Source: a virus
Reading direction: 5' to 3' (one strand)
DNA: 22,616 nucleotides
IMG/VR virus record: IMGVR_UViG_3300048690_000040
Location: 1-22,616 of that record
The position numbers were made by a program, and so were the translations under genes. Below are positions 8,947-16,100 of this stretch, piece after piece (the first letter of the stretch is position 1; every line of letters begins with the position of its first letter). The notes under the pieces were generated by a model. That model did not search any database, was not told the origin of the DNA, and worked only from the letters and a program-made list of their open reading frames with translations.

Positions 8947-9655
8947 GGTTTATAGTTTCTTCTAGTTCCTCGTATTTTAATAACATAGACTCAACAACTG
9001 GATGTCTGTGATTTGTCTTTAAAGTAAATGAATCAGCATCCTTTACTTTATTTGCAACAGATAGTAAAAACTTAAACCCGCTTTCGTTTCTATATTTTAA
9101 GTCAACCTGTGCTGTATCTCCACATATAACCATCTTTGATCTAAGACCAAGTCTGGATATGATCATAATCATGTTTTCGTTTGTACAGTTTTGAGCTTCG
9201 TCAACAATAACAAACGTATCCAAGAATGTACGACCTCTCATAAAAGCAAGCGGTACAATCTCTAACTGATCTTTAAGAACAGAATCTATCTTGTCTTTAT
9301 TGTACAACTGGTACAAGTTAGCATAGATAGGTTGCATCCATGGTTCCATCTTTTCCTTTAAGTCGCCTGGTAAAAAGCCTATCTCTTCTTTTGAGACAGT
9401 TGGTCGTGTAATCACGATCTTCTTTACCTGTTTCTTAAATAACATATCAAGAGCTACCTGACAAGCTAATAAAGTTTTACCACTTCCTGCTGCTCCTGAT
9501 AATACAGTAACCGCATTCTGTAGTATTATTTCTTTTGCTTGCTTCTGCTCCTCATTCAACTGTAGCTGAAAGTTAACTGGACGTTTCTTTTCAGCCTTTT
9601 GCTCTTGGATTGTCTTCGTTATTTCAGCATGACGCTCCGATCGGTTTTGAGCCAT
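8912..9655 (-). CDS. phoH: PhoH-like ATPase
   Basis: This 247-residue P-loop NTPase of the PhoH family is common in phages and is distantly related to superfamily I helicase cores. Walker A GAAGSGKT lies at about residues 54-61, and Walker B VIVDEAQN at about 149-156. A sensor-like GDTAQVD follows at about 180, and TNHRHPVVESML near the C terminus is characteristic of the family. The preceding LNEEQKQAKEIIL resembles a Q-motif region. The cellular role of phage PhoH is not settled; RNA metabolism and phosphate-stress roles have been proposed. It lies 5 nt after terL and overlaps the next gene, so the three are probably cotranscribed and translationally coupled. Confidence 0.92.
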   Translation of the reverse strand: MAQNRSERHAEITKTIQEQKAEKKRPVNFQLQLNEEQKQAKEIILQNAVTVLSGAAGSGKTLLACQVALDMLFKKQVKKIVITRPTVSKEEIGFLPGDLKEKMEPWMQPIYANLYQLYNKDKIDSVLKDQLEIVPLAFMRGRTFLDTFVIVDEAQNCTNENMIMIISRLGLRSKMVICGDTAQVDLKYRNESGFKFLLSVANKVKDADSFTLKTNHRHPVVESMLLKYEELEETINHGKTNKSATKA

Positions 9656-9660
9656 AAAAC

Positions 9661-11871
9661 TTATTTTATGTTTCTGAATGGGTTTCTTGGCTTACGCATA
9701 GTTGTTGAACTACCGTTGCCACCTCCAATATGTCTAAAAGGAGATCTCATAGTTAATTTACTCATTTTTTGCGAGTTCTGCAACTTATCGTCCTCGACTT
9801 CAACACGTTTTGACATACCTCTGTTTGACTCTTGCACCTTAACAAAAGATACTAAAGCACAGAAAGTTACTAGTCTATCGACGTTAAGCCCTGGTTGGTA
9901 AGCTAACATCTCTTTTAGAATCATTGGATCTGGTATTCTTTCAACACCAAATGTTACGCTAGTAATATCTCCGTTATCATTTACCTCTGAATCAATCTCC
10001 TCTTTTACAAACTCAACGCCGTAAGATAACATGTGACTCTTAAAGATAGTACCAGTATTCTTCCAGCCGTACTCTTGGAATACAGATTTGTTTGCACCAA
10101 TATCTTTCAAGAATAATATCATGTCTTTTGGTACAAGATACTTCTGCTTTCTCTTACTAATCATGTGCTGAATAAAGTGTGAGATGTTATTCTCACAGAT
10201 TGTCCATGCATTATAGTACTCGATAAGCAGTTCTAATCGCTCGTGTGTTTTATTTATATCATCAAAACGTCCACACCAACTAGCAACAATAGTTCCTGGC
10301 TCTACATAGTTTGACATTGAACCAGACTGATCAATCTTTGATATCTCAACCGAGTTCTTGTAGATTATGATAGAGCACAATGAGTCAGATGTTGTTGTCT
10401 TTCCTTCACCAACGGGGTCAATAGAACCATAATATGTACCCCATGAAGCATTCTTCATTGGTCTTTCCCAGATACAAACAACGGCTTCTTTATCTTCAGT
10501 CTTCTTTGATATTGGAAACTCCATGATTGGAAGCTTTCTTGACTCTTTTGCTTCTACTTTACCTTCAGCATTCCTAAACAACTCAACATACTCAACAGGA
10601 TATTCTTTATCTGCGATACGTTGTAACTGCTTGGTAATCAAGTGTGTAGGGAACTTTGCTTCTTTTCTTGTTGCAAAAGCCTCCTCGATATTTCTTGGAG
10701 ACTGTGATACTTCAAGCTGATAAGCCTCTGGTTCTAGTTCTCTCTTTGCTTTTTCAAAACGTTTCTCAAGAGCATCAAGAGCTTCTTTAACTAATGAGTT
10801 ACCATAAGCATCAATGTACGGTGGCATTGACCACTGCTCTGGAATAAACAAACCTGTTTTACCAATAGTCCCATCTTTATCTATAAGATTAGATGATACT
10901 GCATAGAACTCATTTGCTTCTGGATTTAGTACGTAGTTCTTTAGAGGTTCACACTGATCCAAGTCACCGACTGATCCTGCTGCAATAAACTGACCTGTTG
11001 TAATATCACCAGATCGTAAGGCAGGACGCATGAAACCATATGTATCGTCCATCTTTGGGGCAATACCAGCCTCTTCATGAAAGAAGTAAACAACTGGACC
11101 ACCGACACCATTTGTTGGGTCTTTCTCAAAAGAGTATGACGTGATTGTTGATTTCAAACCTTTATAAGTATCACGACCATTTTGACGTACTTTAATACGC
11201 TGTTGCCATGCTCCTACCTTATCTGGTTCGTTTGGTCTATACCAAGCTGTATGCTCATTAAGAAAGTTTTTGTATTCGTCCAAGAACTTCCAAGAGCCTT
11301 TCTCGTTTATATAATCTTTTAAAGATGCACCAAGTTTTAATACAGCCCCTGATTCAAACCAGTATGTATTTATAAACTTACCCATGTGGTAATACGACGA
11401 TGCTATCTGACGTTTCTTTAAGATTATTGCATGTCTATAATGCAACTCTGCAAGATGTTCATACAAAGCCATGTGATACTGGGCATCTCTAACCTTTGCA
11501 AAACCAAACTTTTTTTCTTCTTTATCGTAGATAGGTAAGAAGTTCAGCCACATGTAGTATTCTCTACATAGATACCAAACAAGATCTCCTGATCTGTAGA
11601 TTACGCCATTTCTGCACTTATCTTTTTCAGTATCCCAATAGTAAACGAAGTCTGCTGACTTAAATGGAGCATCACAGTAGTATCCATTCTTGTTAAAGTT
11701 TGTTGCTTCTTGATTAAAGATATCACTAGTTTCATTGAACTGATACTCACCAGGCTCTTTAAAGACAGAAAGGACAAACTCTACATACTCTTCTTTCGTT
11801 GAGAATATAGTGGTTGTCCAGCTTCCATCTACCCAAGTTGGTACTTCTTTATATAATGCTTGATTACTCAT
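9661..11871 (-). CDS. terL: Terminase large subunit (TerL)
   Basis: This 736-residue DNA-packaging motor has an ATPase and a nuclease domain. The ATPase has a Walker A-like LKKRQIASS (about residues 151-159), in which the classic Gly-Lys is replaced, as in other divergent TerL proteins. Walker B with the catalytic Glu is VVYFFHEEAG (about 260-269). The RNase H-like nuclease shows SIDPVGEGKTTTSDS with D485, ICENN with E560, and NVDRLV with D665, the expected D/E/D spacing. TerL docks on the portal, hydrolyses ATP to translocate DNA, and cuts concatemers. It precedes phoH and portal in the same strand order. No small terminase is obvious nearby; the unknown proteins upstream or the HU-like protein are possible candidates. 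Confidence 0.9.
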   Translation of the reverse strand: MSNQALYKEVPTWVDGSWTTTIFSTKEEYVEFVLSVFKEPGEYQFNETSDIFNQEATNFNKNGYYCDAPFKSADFVYYWDTEKDKCRNGVIYRSGDLVWYLCREYYMWLNFLPIYDKEEKKFGFAKVRDAQYHMALYEHLAELHYRHAIILKKRQIASSYYHMGKFINTYWFESGAVLKLGASLKDYINEKGSWKFLDEYKNFLNEHTAWYRPNEPDKVGAWQQRIKVRQNGRDTYKGLKSTITSYSFEKDPTNGVGGPVVYFFHEEAGIAPKMDDTYGFMRPALRSGDITTGQFIAAGSVGDLDQCEPLKNYVLNPEANEFYAVSSNLIDKDGTIGKTGLFIPEQWSMPPYIDAYGNSLVKEALDALEKRFEKAKRELEPEAYQLEVSQSPRNIEEAFATRKEAKFPTHLITKQLQRIADKEYPVEYVELFRNAEGKVEAKESRKLPIMEFPISKKTEDKEAVVCIWERPMKNASWGTYYGSIDPVGEGKTTTSDSLCSIIIYKNSVEISKIDQSGSMSNYVEPGTIVASWCGRFDDINKTHERLELLIEYYNAWTICENNISHFIQHMISKRKQKYLVPKDMILFLKDIGANKSVFQEYGWKNTGTIFKSHMLSYGVEFVKEEIDSEVNDNGDITSVTFGVERIPDPMILKEMLAYQPGLNVDRLVTFCALVSFVKVQESNRGMSKRVEVEDDKLQNSQKMSKLTMRSPFRHIGGGNGSSTTMRKPRNPFRNIK

Positions 11872-11876
11872 AGTTA

Positions 11877-12059
11877 TTATTCATCAATACCTAAAGCATC
11901 AAGAAGATCACAAAGCTTACCCATCGTAATAATACGATCATCTTCTTTTGGATCATTGTTCCAATATTCTTGATACACTTCTCTTGGTATTGCATGCCAG
12001 AGTTTTGTATATTGATTATAATGTATCACATAGTTGTGACTATTAATCTTCTTTAGCAT
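11877..12059 (-). CDS. Small hypothetical protein between thyX and terL
   Basis: This is a 60-residue protein starting MLKKINSHNYVIHYNQYTK, with aromatic-rich TKLWHAIPREVYQEYW and an acidic C terminus ending LCDLLDALGIDE. I use ATG 12059 rather than the in-frame TTG two codons upstream. The start overlaps the last 17 nt of thyX, and the stop lies 5 nt before terL, so it looks translationally coupled on both sides. No family is recognised. Confidence 0.55.
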   Translation of the reverse strand: MLKKINSHNYVIHYNQYTKLWHAIPREVYQEYWNNDPKEDDRIITMGKLCDLLDALGIDE

Positions 12060-12759
12060 ATCCAAATGCAGTTAGTGAGTGTTTGAATGGTTCCCAAGGC
12101 AACTCCTGCACAATGGTTAACATTTGATTAGCTATATCTCTTATCTCAACTTGTGCATGCTCGTCGTTTCTAAGCTTCTGAAATAACATAAAGCTTCTAA
12201 AGTTAAACATAACGTCAGCAGTAATCTGAGAGTTATATCCTTTGAAAAATCTTGCAGATTCTTTTGCCCGTTTTCTTCCAAGTATAGGTGTTAAATCTTC
12301 TAAACAGTTGTGATACAAATAGTTACCTATCTCTGAGTAGTCTTGTAATACACTAGCCCAAGTAGTTCCTTGTTTCCAAGATAACTCTCCGCCTTCATCA
12401 TTGCCATTTGAATCTTCATCATGGATAAACAAAGGCTTTGAAAGTTTGATATCAGCCCAGTCTTCTGGTACAAATATCTTATCTTCTTTTAGTTCTTTGT
12501 ATCGAGCAGATTCCCCATTAACAGCAACACCAATACGGTGTTTAAGAATGTGTATATGTGAGGCAATATCTGATGTAACCAGAAAGTGAAGGGATGATTT
12601 TTCAAACGGTGTGTGATGCCCTTCTTTTGCCAGCATATTAAGTAATGCAGGCATTCGATCTTTCTTTTCTTCAAAGTCTCTTGAAGTTGAGGTCCAAGCT
12701 GATAACGCATGCGTTTGATCGCCTCCATAAAATCCTATAAGTTCTACTGTATTATCCAT
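12043..12759 (-). CDS. thyX: Flavin-dependent thymidylate synthase ThyX
   Basis: This 238-residue FAD-dependent enzyme makes dTMP from dUMP with methylenetetrahydrofolate and NADPH, supporting phage DNA synthesis. The substrate-binding signature region is GHHTPFEKSSLHFLV (about residues 47-61), then LKHRIGVAVNGESARYKEL (about 72-90). This corresponds to the family RHRxxSxNExSxRY signature, but with Lys for the first Arg, one extra residue and NGESARY in place of NExSxRY, as I recall for several phage ThyX proteins. Length matches the family. Its start overlaps the end of the Tad2-like gene by 8 nt (ATGGATAA), so the two are coupled. It precedes a small gene and terL. Confidence 0.9.
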   Translation of the reverse strand: MDNTVELIGFYGGDQTHALSAWTSTSRDFEEKKDRMPALLNMLAKEGHHTPFEKSSLHFLVTSDIASHIHILKHRIGVAVNGESARYKELKEDKIFVPEDWADIKLSKPLFIHDEDSNGNDEGGELSWKQGTTWASVLQDYSEIGNYLYHNCLEDLTPILGRKRAKESARFFKGYNSQITADVMFNFRSFMLFQKLRNDEHAQVEIRDIANQMLTIVQELPWEPFKHSLTAFGYAKED

Positions 12760-13003
12760 TTGTTACTGGGGTCCAATCGTCTGCTAACATATCCGTTTGT
12801 GATGCCAACCAAGGTACTCTTGATTTTGGTGCGTCTGGATTTGTTGTATCCAAACCTGTTGTATCAATGTAGATATACGGGGATGTCATCTTCGACTCCG
12901 CAGTTGGTAGTTGTAACTTAATAAAGATACCCTTACCATTCCATCCAGCTCTGGCCATCTTGTGACCATACTTTAGTTGCTCTAACGCTTCTCCAAATGT
13001 CAT
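12752..13003 (-). CDS. tad2: Tad2-like anti-Thoeris protein (DUF2829 family)
   Basis: This 83-residue protein has the DUF2829 signature: an N-terminal MTFGEALEQLKYGHKMARAGW followed by NGKGIFIKLQ, then a loop and PYIYIDT, and a C-terminal LASQTDMLADDWTPV. DUF2829 proteins have been described as Tad2, which sequesters the cyclic ADP-ribose-type signal made by Thoeris ThsB and so blocks activation of the ThsA effector. The fold is a small oligomeric cup. Length and the GW(N)GK and DWxxV motifs fit the family, so family assignment is firm and the anti-Thoeris role is inferred from it. It follows the Acb2-like gene by 17 nt and overlaps thyX by 8 nt. The leader ATATAAACCAACAAG precedes the ATG. 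Confidence 0.85.
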   Translation of the reverse strand: MTFGEALEQLKYGHKMARAGWNGKGIFIKLQLPTAESKMTSPYIYIDTTGLDTTNPDAPKSRVPWLASQTDMLADDWTPVTNG

Positions 13004-13020
13004 TATCTTGTTGGTTTATA

Positions 13021-13305
13021 TTAGTACTGTAAAGTTAAAGTTTTAACTACCATCATCTGTGCAGCAAGGATATCCATTAATGCACGTTTGGTCAAATCTT
13101 CTTTTAGAGAAGTTAATGTACCGTGTCGGTAGCTATCTAACTGCGAGTTATAAATTAAGTCTGCTAACTCAGCGCAAAGAGCTTTTGCTTTTGCAACCTT
13201 GTCATCACCTGATGGATTAAATGTTTTACCAACTAGTTTTTCTCCATGAGTTAATTCTGTTGGATGGGGAGTTGCTTCAAGATCAGTGTAGGTTTCTTGT
13301 GTCAT
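13021..13305 (-). CDS. Acb2/Tad1-hairpin-like cyclic nucleotide sponge (putative)
   Basis: This 94-residue protein has a short N-terminal tail, then GKTFNPSGDDKVAKAKALCAELADLI (about residues 26-51) and a second helix ending ALMDILAAQMMVVKTLT (about 75-91). As I recall, a two-helix hairpin with 'tFNPSGxxxVxxiKxxxAxlIdxi' and a C-terminal 'AxxxxexAqMxxVKxxT' is typical of small phage proteins annotated as Acb2/Tad1-hairpin domain. Acb2 assembles as a hexamer that binds CBASS and Thoeris nucleotide signals. The direct neighbourhood of a Tad2-like gene supports the call. I am confident of the helical hairpin and less sure of the family. The start follows the leader ATAAACCAAACCAAA exactly. It is 17 nt from the Tad2-like gene and probably in the same operon. 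Confidence 0.6.
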   Translation of the reverse strand: MTQETYTDLEATPHPTELTHGEKLVGKTFNPSGDDKVAKAKALCAELADLIYNSQLDSYRHGTLTSLKEDLTKRALMDILAAQMMVVKTLTLQY

Positions 13306-13321
13306 TTTGGTTTGGTTTATA
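13306..13321 (-). promoter_or_regulatory. ATAAACCAAACCAAA leader of the anti-defence pair
   Basis: In sense orientation TATAAACCAAACCAAA abuts the ATG at 13305. A second copy, ATATAAACCAAC, precedes the Tad2-like start within the 17-nt gap (13004-13020). No Shine-Dalgarno sequence is seen, as expected in Bacteroidota, where A-rich leaders drive initiation. Confidence 0.45.
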
Positions 13322-13328
13322 CTATTAT

Positions 13329-13355
13329 CAAAACTTGCAGTTTTTACAAGTTTTG
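13329..13355 (-). terminator. Perfect hairpin between tRNA-like gene and Acb2-like gene
   Basis: CAAAACTTG (13329-13337) and CAAGTTTTG (13347-13355) form a perfect 9-bp stem with a 9-nt loop. It begins 3 nt after the tRNA-like 3' end in minus orientation. It may serve as a terminator or as a processing signal that frees the tRNA 3' end. A long T-run is absent, so termination would be partial. Confidence 0.45.
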
Positions 13356-13358
13356 CTG

Positions 13359-13500
13359 CTGTAGTGGAAGGATTCGAACCTCCAAGTGGACTTTAGCTAT
13401 AGGACATTGCGCGCTTGTGGTCAACCCATTACCCTACGTTTATCAGTAGCTCCACACCCCCGAGACAGGAGGGCACGTCTGCCAATTTCATCACACTACA
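13359..13500 (-). tRNA. Oversized class II (Leu-like) tRNA, 142 nt, anticodon unclear
   Basis: In minus orientation the locus starts with acceptor strand TGTAGTG and ends with CACTACA plus G, a perfect 7-bp acceptor stem. A Leu-type D arm (ATGAAATTGGCAGACGT), with the conserved G pair in the loop, follows U8. A T arm GGAGG-TTCGAAT-CCTTC (one G-U pair) lies next to the 3' acceptor strand. An anticodon-arm candidate CCCTC-CTGTCTC-GGGGG has U33 and would read GTC, but position 37 is a pyrimidine, so the anticodon is uncertain. Between this arm and the T arm lie about 73 nt instead of the usual 15-20. That stretch can fold as one long arm: GTGGA/TCCAC, GCTA/TAGC and TAGGG/TCCTA. CCA is not encoded. 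It could be a real tRNA with an enlarged variable arm, an intron-bearing or composite gene, or a decaying tRNA. Confidence 0.6.
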
Positions 13501-13523
13501 GTATGTTATGCAAGATAAAACAA

Positions 13524-14036
13524 TTATCCGTCATACGCAAGATTCTGGCCCCCGCGTACAGAACTCTGCTGTTCTTCTTGTAAATCTCTATAAGTTGACT
13601 TAAAGCTTTGTCTGATTTGGTCAAACTTTGCAGCAGCATTTATCACAGCAGTAATGTTACCATCTCTACCATGCTCAATATCTGTCACCTCCATGTATTT
13701 TGCCAATCGATCAAGCATTGACTTCATACCCATATAGGCTCTAAAAGTTGGCGTCTGATACATTTGCTCACATCTTTTCTTTGCGTGCAGTATCATGTCA
13801 TCATCAAGAGAAAAATCAGCTCCAACCTCTTTTAAGATCATTGCTTCTTTGTCCTTTTCTGGAACATCAAAGAACGGATTAAGATCTGGATTAGGACAAG
13901 TTGAGTAAAACAAATATGTATAGATCTTTATTGCTTCATCCCCATACTCATCCATGATGTTCTTCAAGAACTCAAGTGTGTAACAATGCTCGGAAGGGAT
14001 TACCTTACCGTTCTGTACATCAAATAATCTGACCAT
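13524..14036 (-). CDS. Conserved-looking phage protein of unknown function
   Basis: This is a 170-residue mostly helical protein. Notable segments are EFLKNIMDEYGDEAIKIYTYLFYSTCPNPDLNPFFDVPE (about residues 23-61), an acidic helix, and CEQMYQTPTFRAYMGMKSMLDRLAKYM (about 89-115). RDGNITAV, FDQIRQSFKSTYRDLQEEQ and a C-terminal SVRGGQNLAYD follow. From memory this layout recurs in phages of this type near packaging genes, but I know no assigned role; a small-terminase or virion-related function is only a possibility. Its ATG overlaps the stop of the preceding gene by one base (TAATG). The tRNA-like gene begins 23 nt after its stop. Confidence 0.6.
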   Translation of the reverse strand: MVRLFDVQNGKVIPSEHCYTLEFLKNIMDEYGDEAIKIYTYLFYSTCPNPDLNPFFDVPEKDKEAMILKEVGADFSLDDDMILHAKKRCEQMYQTPTFRAYMGMKSMLDRLAKYMEVTDIEHGRDGNITAVINAAAKFDQIRQSFKSTYRDLQEEQQSSVRGGQNLAYDG

Positions 14037-14545
14037 TAATCCCAGTGTTTATTGTATTCTTCGTAGTAGAAAGTAAGGTCTTGCGTTTTATCATCGTAAT
14101 ACTCACCAACTACATCACTCTTAAACTTACTATGCACGTTTTCAAACAAGGCAGTAGTAATAATTCTACTATCAGATGGAATGTAATCCTTCATTAGATC
14201 ACAAATCCAAGTGTAGTTACCTCCTCTAATAATACCAGCTTCTGCAAGTACGTAATTATCGTAGGTTTTTGCAGAGATTGTTAATGTCCTTTTTAACTGA
14301 GACATGAACCAATCAGCTTGTTGATCAGGAAACGGAACATCAACCATCATTAGATCACACATCTCACCATCTTTACTTAGCTTATGAGCCATATGCATGG
14401 CCACTGTGGCACTATAATCAGGTGAGACCATAAGAACTACCGTGTTGCTTGGATTAAGCTCAGGAAAGCGAACTTTGAGCATGGTTAACATTTCTTCTAA
14501 AACGTCTCCTTCTCTTTGTCTAGTAACTAATAATGGTTCTCTCAC
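14036..14545 (-). CDS. Unknown alpha/beta protein
   Basis: This 169-residue protein has an alternating alpha/beta pattern. A hydrophobic strand VVLMVSPDYSATVAMHMAHKL (about residues 37-57) is followed by strand CDLMMVDVPFPDQQADWFM and a second strand-helix unit (DNYVLAEAGIIRGGNYTWICDLMKDYI, about 96-122). ITTALFENVHSKFKSDVVGEYYDD comes last. The order of strands and the ENVHSKFKSDVVGEYY end superficially recall phosphoribosyltransferase-like folds, but no PRPP-binding motif is clear, so I leave the function open. The start is GTG, overlapping the nuclease stop as GTGA, a classic translational coupling. Confidence 0.55.
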   Translation of the reverse strand: MREPLLVTRQREGDVLEEMLTMLKVRFPELNPSNTVVLMVSPDYSATVAMHMAHKLSKDGEMCDLMMVDVPFPDQQADWFMSQLKRTLTISAKTYDNYVLAEAGIIRGGNYTWICDLMKDYIPSDSRIITTALFENVHSKFKSDVVGEYYDDKTQDLTFYYEEYNKHWD

Positions 14546-15381
14546 TTCTTTTTCTTTTTAAACTTGGGTCTGAACTCTTGTAAGTAATCTAACAAAGCAA
14601 CAACCTCATCTTTTAAATACGGCACTTCATACGCCGTAATCTCCTCAACGATTGGATTACCTTCGTTGTCAAGTGCTGCAATTGGATATCCAAATCTGTC
14701 CTCTCCCGCTTTTTCAAACTTGATATGTCTTAGAGTTAACTTGCCAGGATCAAGTTTTGGATTATGTCTTAGTATAATATAAAGATACAAAGATAATTGC
14801 AAAGCATAGTGATTAAAGTTACAATCATCAAGATGTGCCACTGGATATTTCATCTTTTGAGATATCCCCTCCCAGTTTTTATAGGAGGCCATGTTTATTT
14901 CTTTGTTTGTCTTGTAGTCATCAATGTTTACTTTATTCATGATCACCTCTGTAAAGTCAGACTGTCCACAAATACCAAAAGATTTCAAGTAAACAAAGTG
15001 CTCTGGATAAACACCTTCTCCAAGTTTCTGAGATGGTGCATATTTCAATCCATCAACAACAACTGGTGGATATACAGGAACTTCAACACCTTCTCTAACA
15101 ATTGTATTCAACGAGCATAGATCTTCCTCACGTTGATTGTGATACCATGTTCCTAAATCAGTTGCTCTCTTTGCTTCAGAAGACCATGCATTCAAGATCT
15201 CCTCTTCGCTCATCCCGTACCACTTTGATTTCTTGTTCTTTGCAGATTTTTGAGCTTGCTTTGGAGCATCAAAATCCTGTTTAAAGAATCCAATAAAACT
15301 AGTTGCACTGATCCAATCAATTTGTTCTTCTTCGCCAACAGACGAATACTCGTGATTGTCTGCTTTAAATATTAACGCCAT
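14542..15381 (-). CDS. PD-(D/E)XK nuclease (RecB/Cas4-like)
   Basis: This 279-residue nuclease has the motif order of RecB-family exonucleases. GTWYH lies at about residues 77-81, and an acidic residue in VYPEHFVY at about 124-131. GICGQSDFTEV, with D142, is followed 12 residues later by NIDDYKTNK (D155, K157), the DxK core. QLSLY (about 195-199) gives the family's QxxxY motif. Such enzymes degrade or process DNA ends in recombination, replication or host-DNA breakdown. No Cys cluster of an iron-sulfur Cas4 is seen. The C terminus is a Lys-rich tail (FKKKKK). It sits between the Cys-rich protein and a coupled unknown gene. A leader TAGACCAACAAAATA precedes the ATG. Confidence 0.82.
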   Translation of the reverse strand: MALIFKADNHEYSSVGEEEQIDWISATSFIGFFKQDFDAPKQAQKSAKNKKSKWYGMSEEEILNAWSSEAKRATDLGTWYHNQREEDLCSLNTIVREGVEVPVYPPVVVDGLKYAPSQKLGEGVYPEHFVYLKSFGICGQSDFTEVIMNKVNIDDYKTNKEINMASYKNWEGISQKMKYPVAHLDDCNFNHYALQLSLYLYIILRHNPKLDPGKLTLRHIKFEKAGEDRFGYPIAALDNEGNPIVEEITAYEVPYLKDEVVALLDYLQEFRPKFKKKKK

Positions 15382-15733
15382 TATTTTGTTGGTCTAAACG
15401 TTCTCTTAATACTTGCTCTTCAGCGGGTGATAATACTGCTACCCATAGTGGATGTTCACCAATGTCTTTTAGGTAACAATCACATGCCATACAGCGTGTC
15501 TTTAGTTGTATATTACAGCCACATCCTCCACACGCTGGAGATCCTTTAACAAAAGCCTTCTCTGAAGACCCATCTTTGTCATACAAACCACAGGTATTTG
15601 ATTCACAAATACTTGCTCTCTCAATCGCTACTGCTTCAATATCATCCTGTTTGAATATATTGTTTACAATACCTTCCAAGATTTGACCCTTACTCTTCCA
15701 TATCTTGAGTAGGTTCTCCCTGTTTATTCGCAT
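15365..15733 (-). CDS. Cys-rich putative metal-binding protein
   Basis: This 122-residue protein has eight closely placed cysteines in its middle: CESNTCG, then CGGCGCN, then CMACDC. This suggests a zinc-ribbon-like or iron-sulfur cluster fold. The N terminus is helical and basic (RENLLKIWKSKGQILEG), and the C terminus is helical (SPAEEQVLRERLDQQ). The frame is open upstream to a TTG at 15757, but I choose ATG 15733, which still overlaps the HU-like gene by 44 nt. It overlaps the nuclease start by 17 nt. It might be a late transcription or replication factor, but no family is recognised. Confidence 0.55.
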   Translation of the reverse strand: MRINRENLLKIWKSKGQILEGIVNNIFKQDDIEAVAIERASICESNTCGLYDKDGSSEKAFVKGSPACGGCGCNIQLKTRCMACDCYLKDIGEHPLWVAVLSPAEEQVLRERLDQQNNGVNI

Positions 15734-16100
15734 ATGCTGTTTTCTTATGGTTTTCAATAAACTCTTTTCTTGCCATCTCCTCCTCGTATTGTTTCTTTAA
15801 CTGTAAAAGATCATAATACTTCTCTGCTGTCCTGTAAATATTCTGAGCTTTCTGGTCACCCTTCTGCTCATTCATTTCCTGAGCAGCCTGTTTCTTTGCA
15901 AGCTCCTTATCAATCAACCAGTGCTTTATGGTAAAGTCACCAAAGTTTTCAATATGAATCCTAACGTGCTTTAACCTTGATAAAGACTCTCTGGTAACAG
16001 ACCAAAAATGATTACCAATATCAGCAATCATATCCTGGTTCAACTTCAAGTCATCTGCAACTTGATCGTATACGGTCTTAGGCTTCTTGGGACGGAGCAA
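15690..16100 (-). CDS. HU/IHF-like DNA-binding protein (putative)
   Basis: This 136-residue protein has an N-terminal half (residues 9-70) that follows the HU/IHF plan. A helix-turn-helix dimerisation part reads VYDQVADDLKLNQDMIADIGNHFWSVTRESLSRLKHV. Strands with RIHIENFGDFTIKHW follow, matching the 'i.i.gfGtF.v' strand motif. The long DNA-clasping arm is not evident, and the C-terminal half is a charged coiled coil (KYYDLLQLKKQYEEEMARKEF). It may compact or bend phage DNA. The start is TTG at 16100. It is preferred over ATG 16031 because the first HU-like helix lies upstream of that Met. It overlaps the previous gene by 23 nt. Confidence 0.5.
   Translation of the reverse strand: MLRPKKPKTVYDQVADDLKLNQDMIADIGNHFWSVTRESLSRLKHVRIHIENFGDFTIKHWLIDKELAKKQAAQEMNEQKGDQKAQNIYRTAEKYYDLLQLKKQYEEEMARKEFIENHKKTAYANKQGEPTQDMEE

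Noticed and set aside
12489-12728. Second minus-strand frame inside thyX
   Set aside because: It is an out-of-frame shadow of a clear ThyX gene.
13359-13500. Suppressor tRNA and stop-codon reassignment
   Set aside because: No anticodon for a stop codon can be placed in a proper 7-nt loop, and all genes end normally at TAA, TAG or TGA without in-frame stops.
13264-13603. Three overlapping plus-strand frames across the tRNA-like locus
   Set aside because: They are antisense to a tRNA-like gene and two coding genes, overlap one another and show no coding character.
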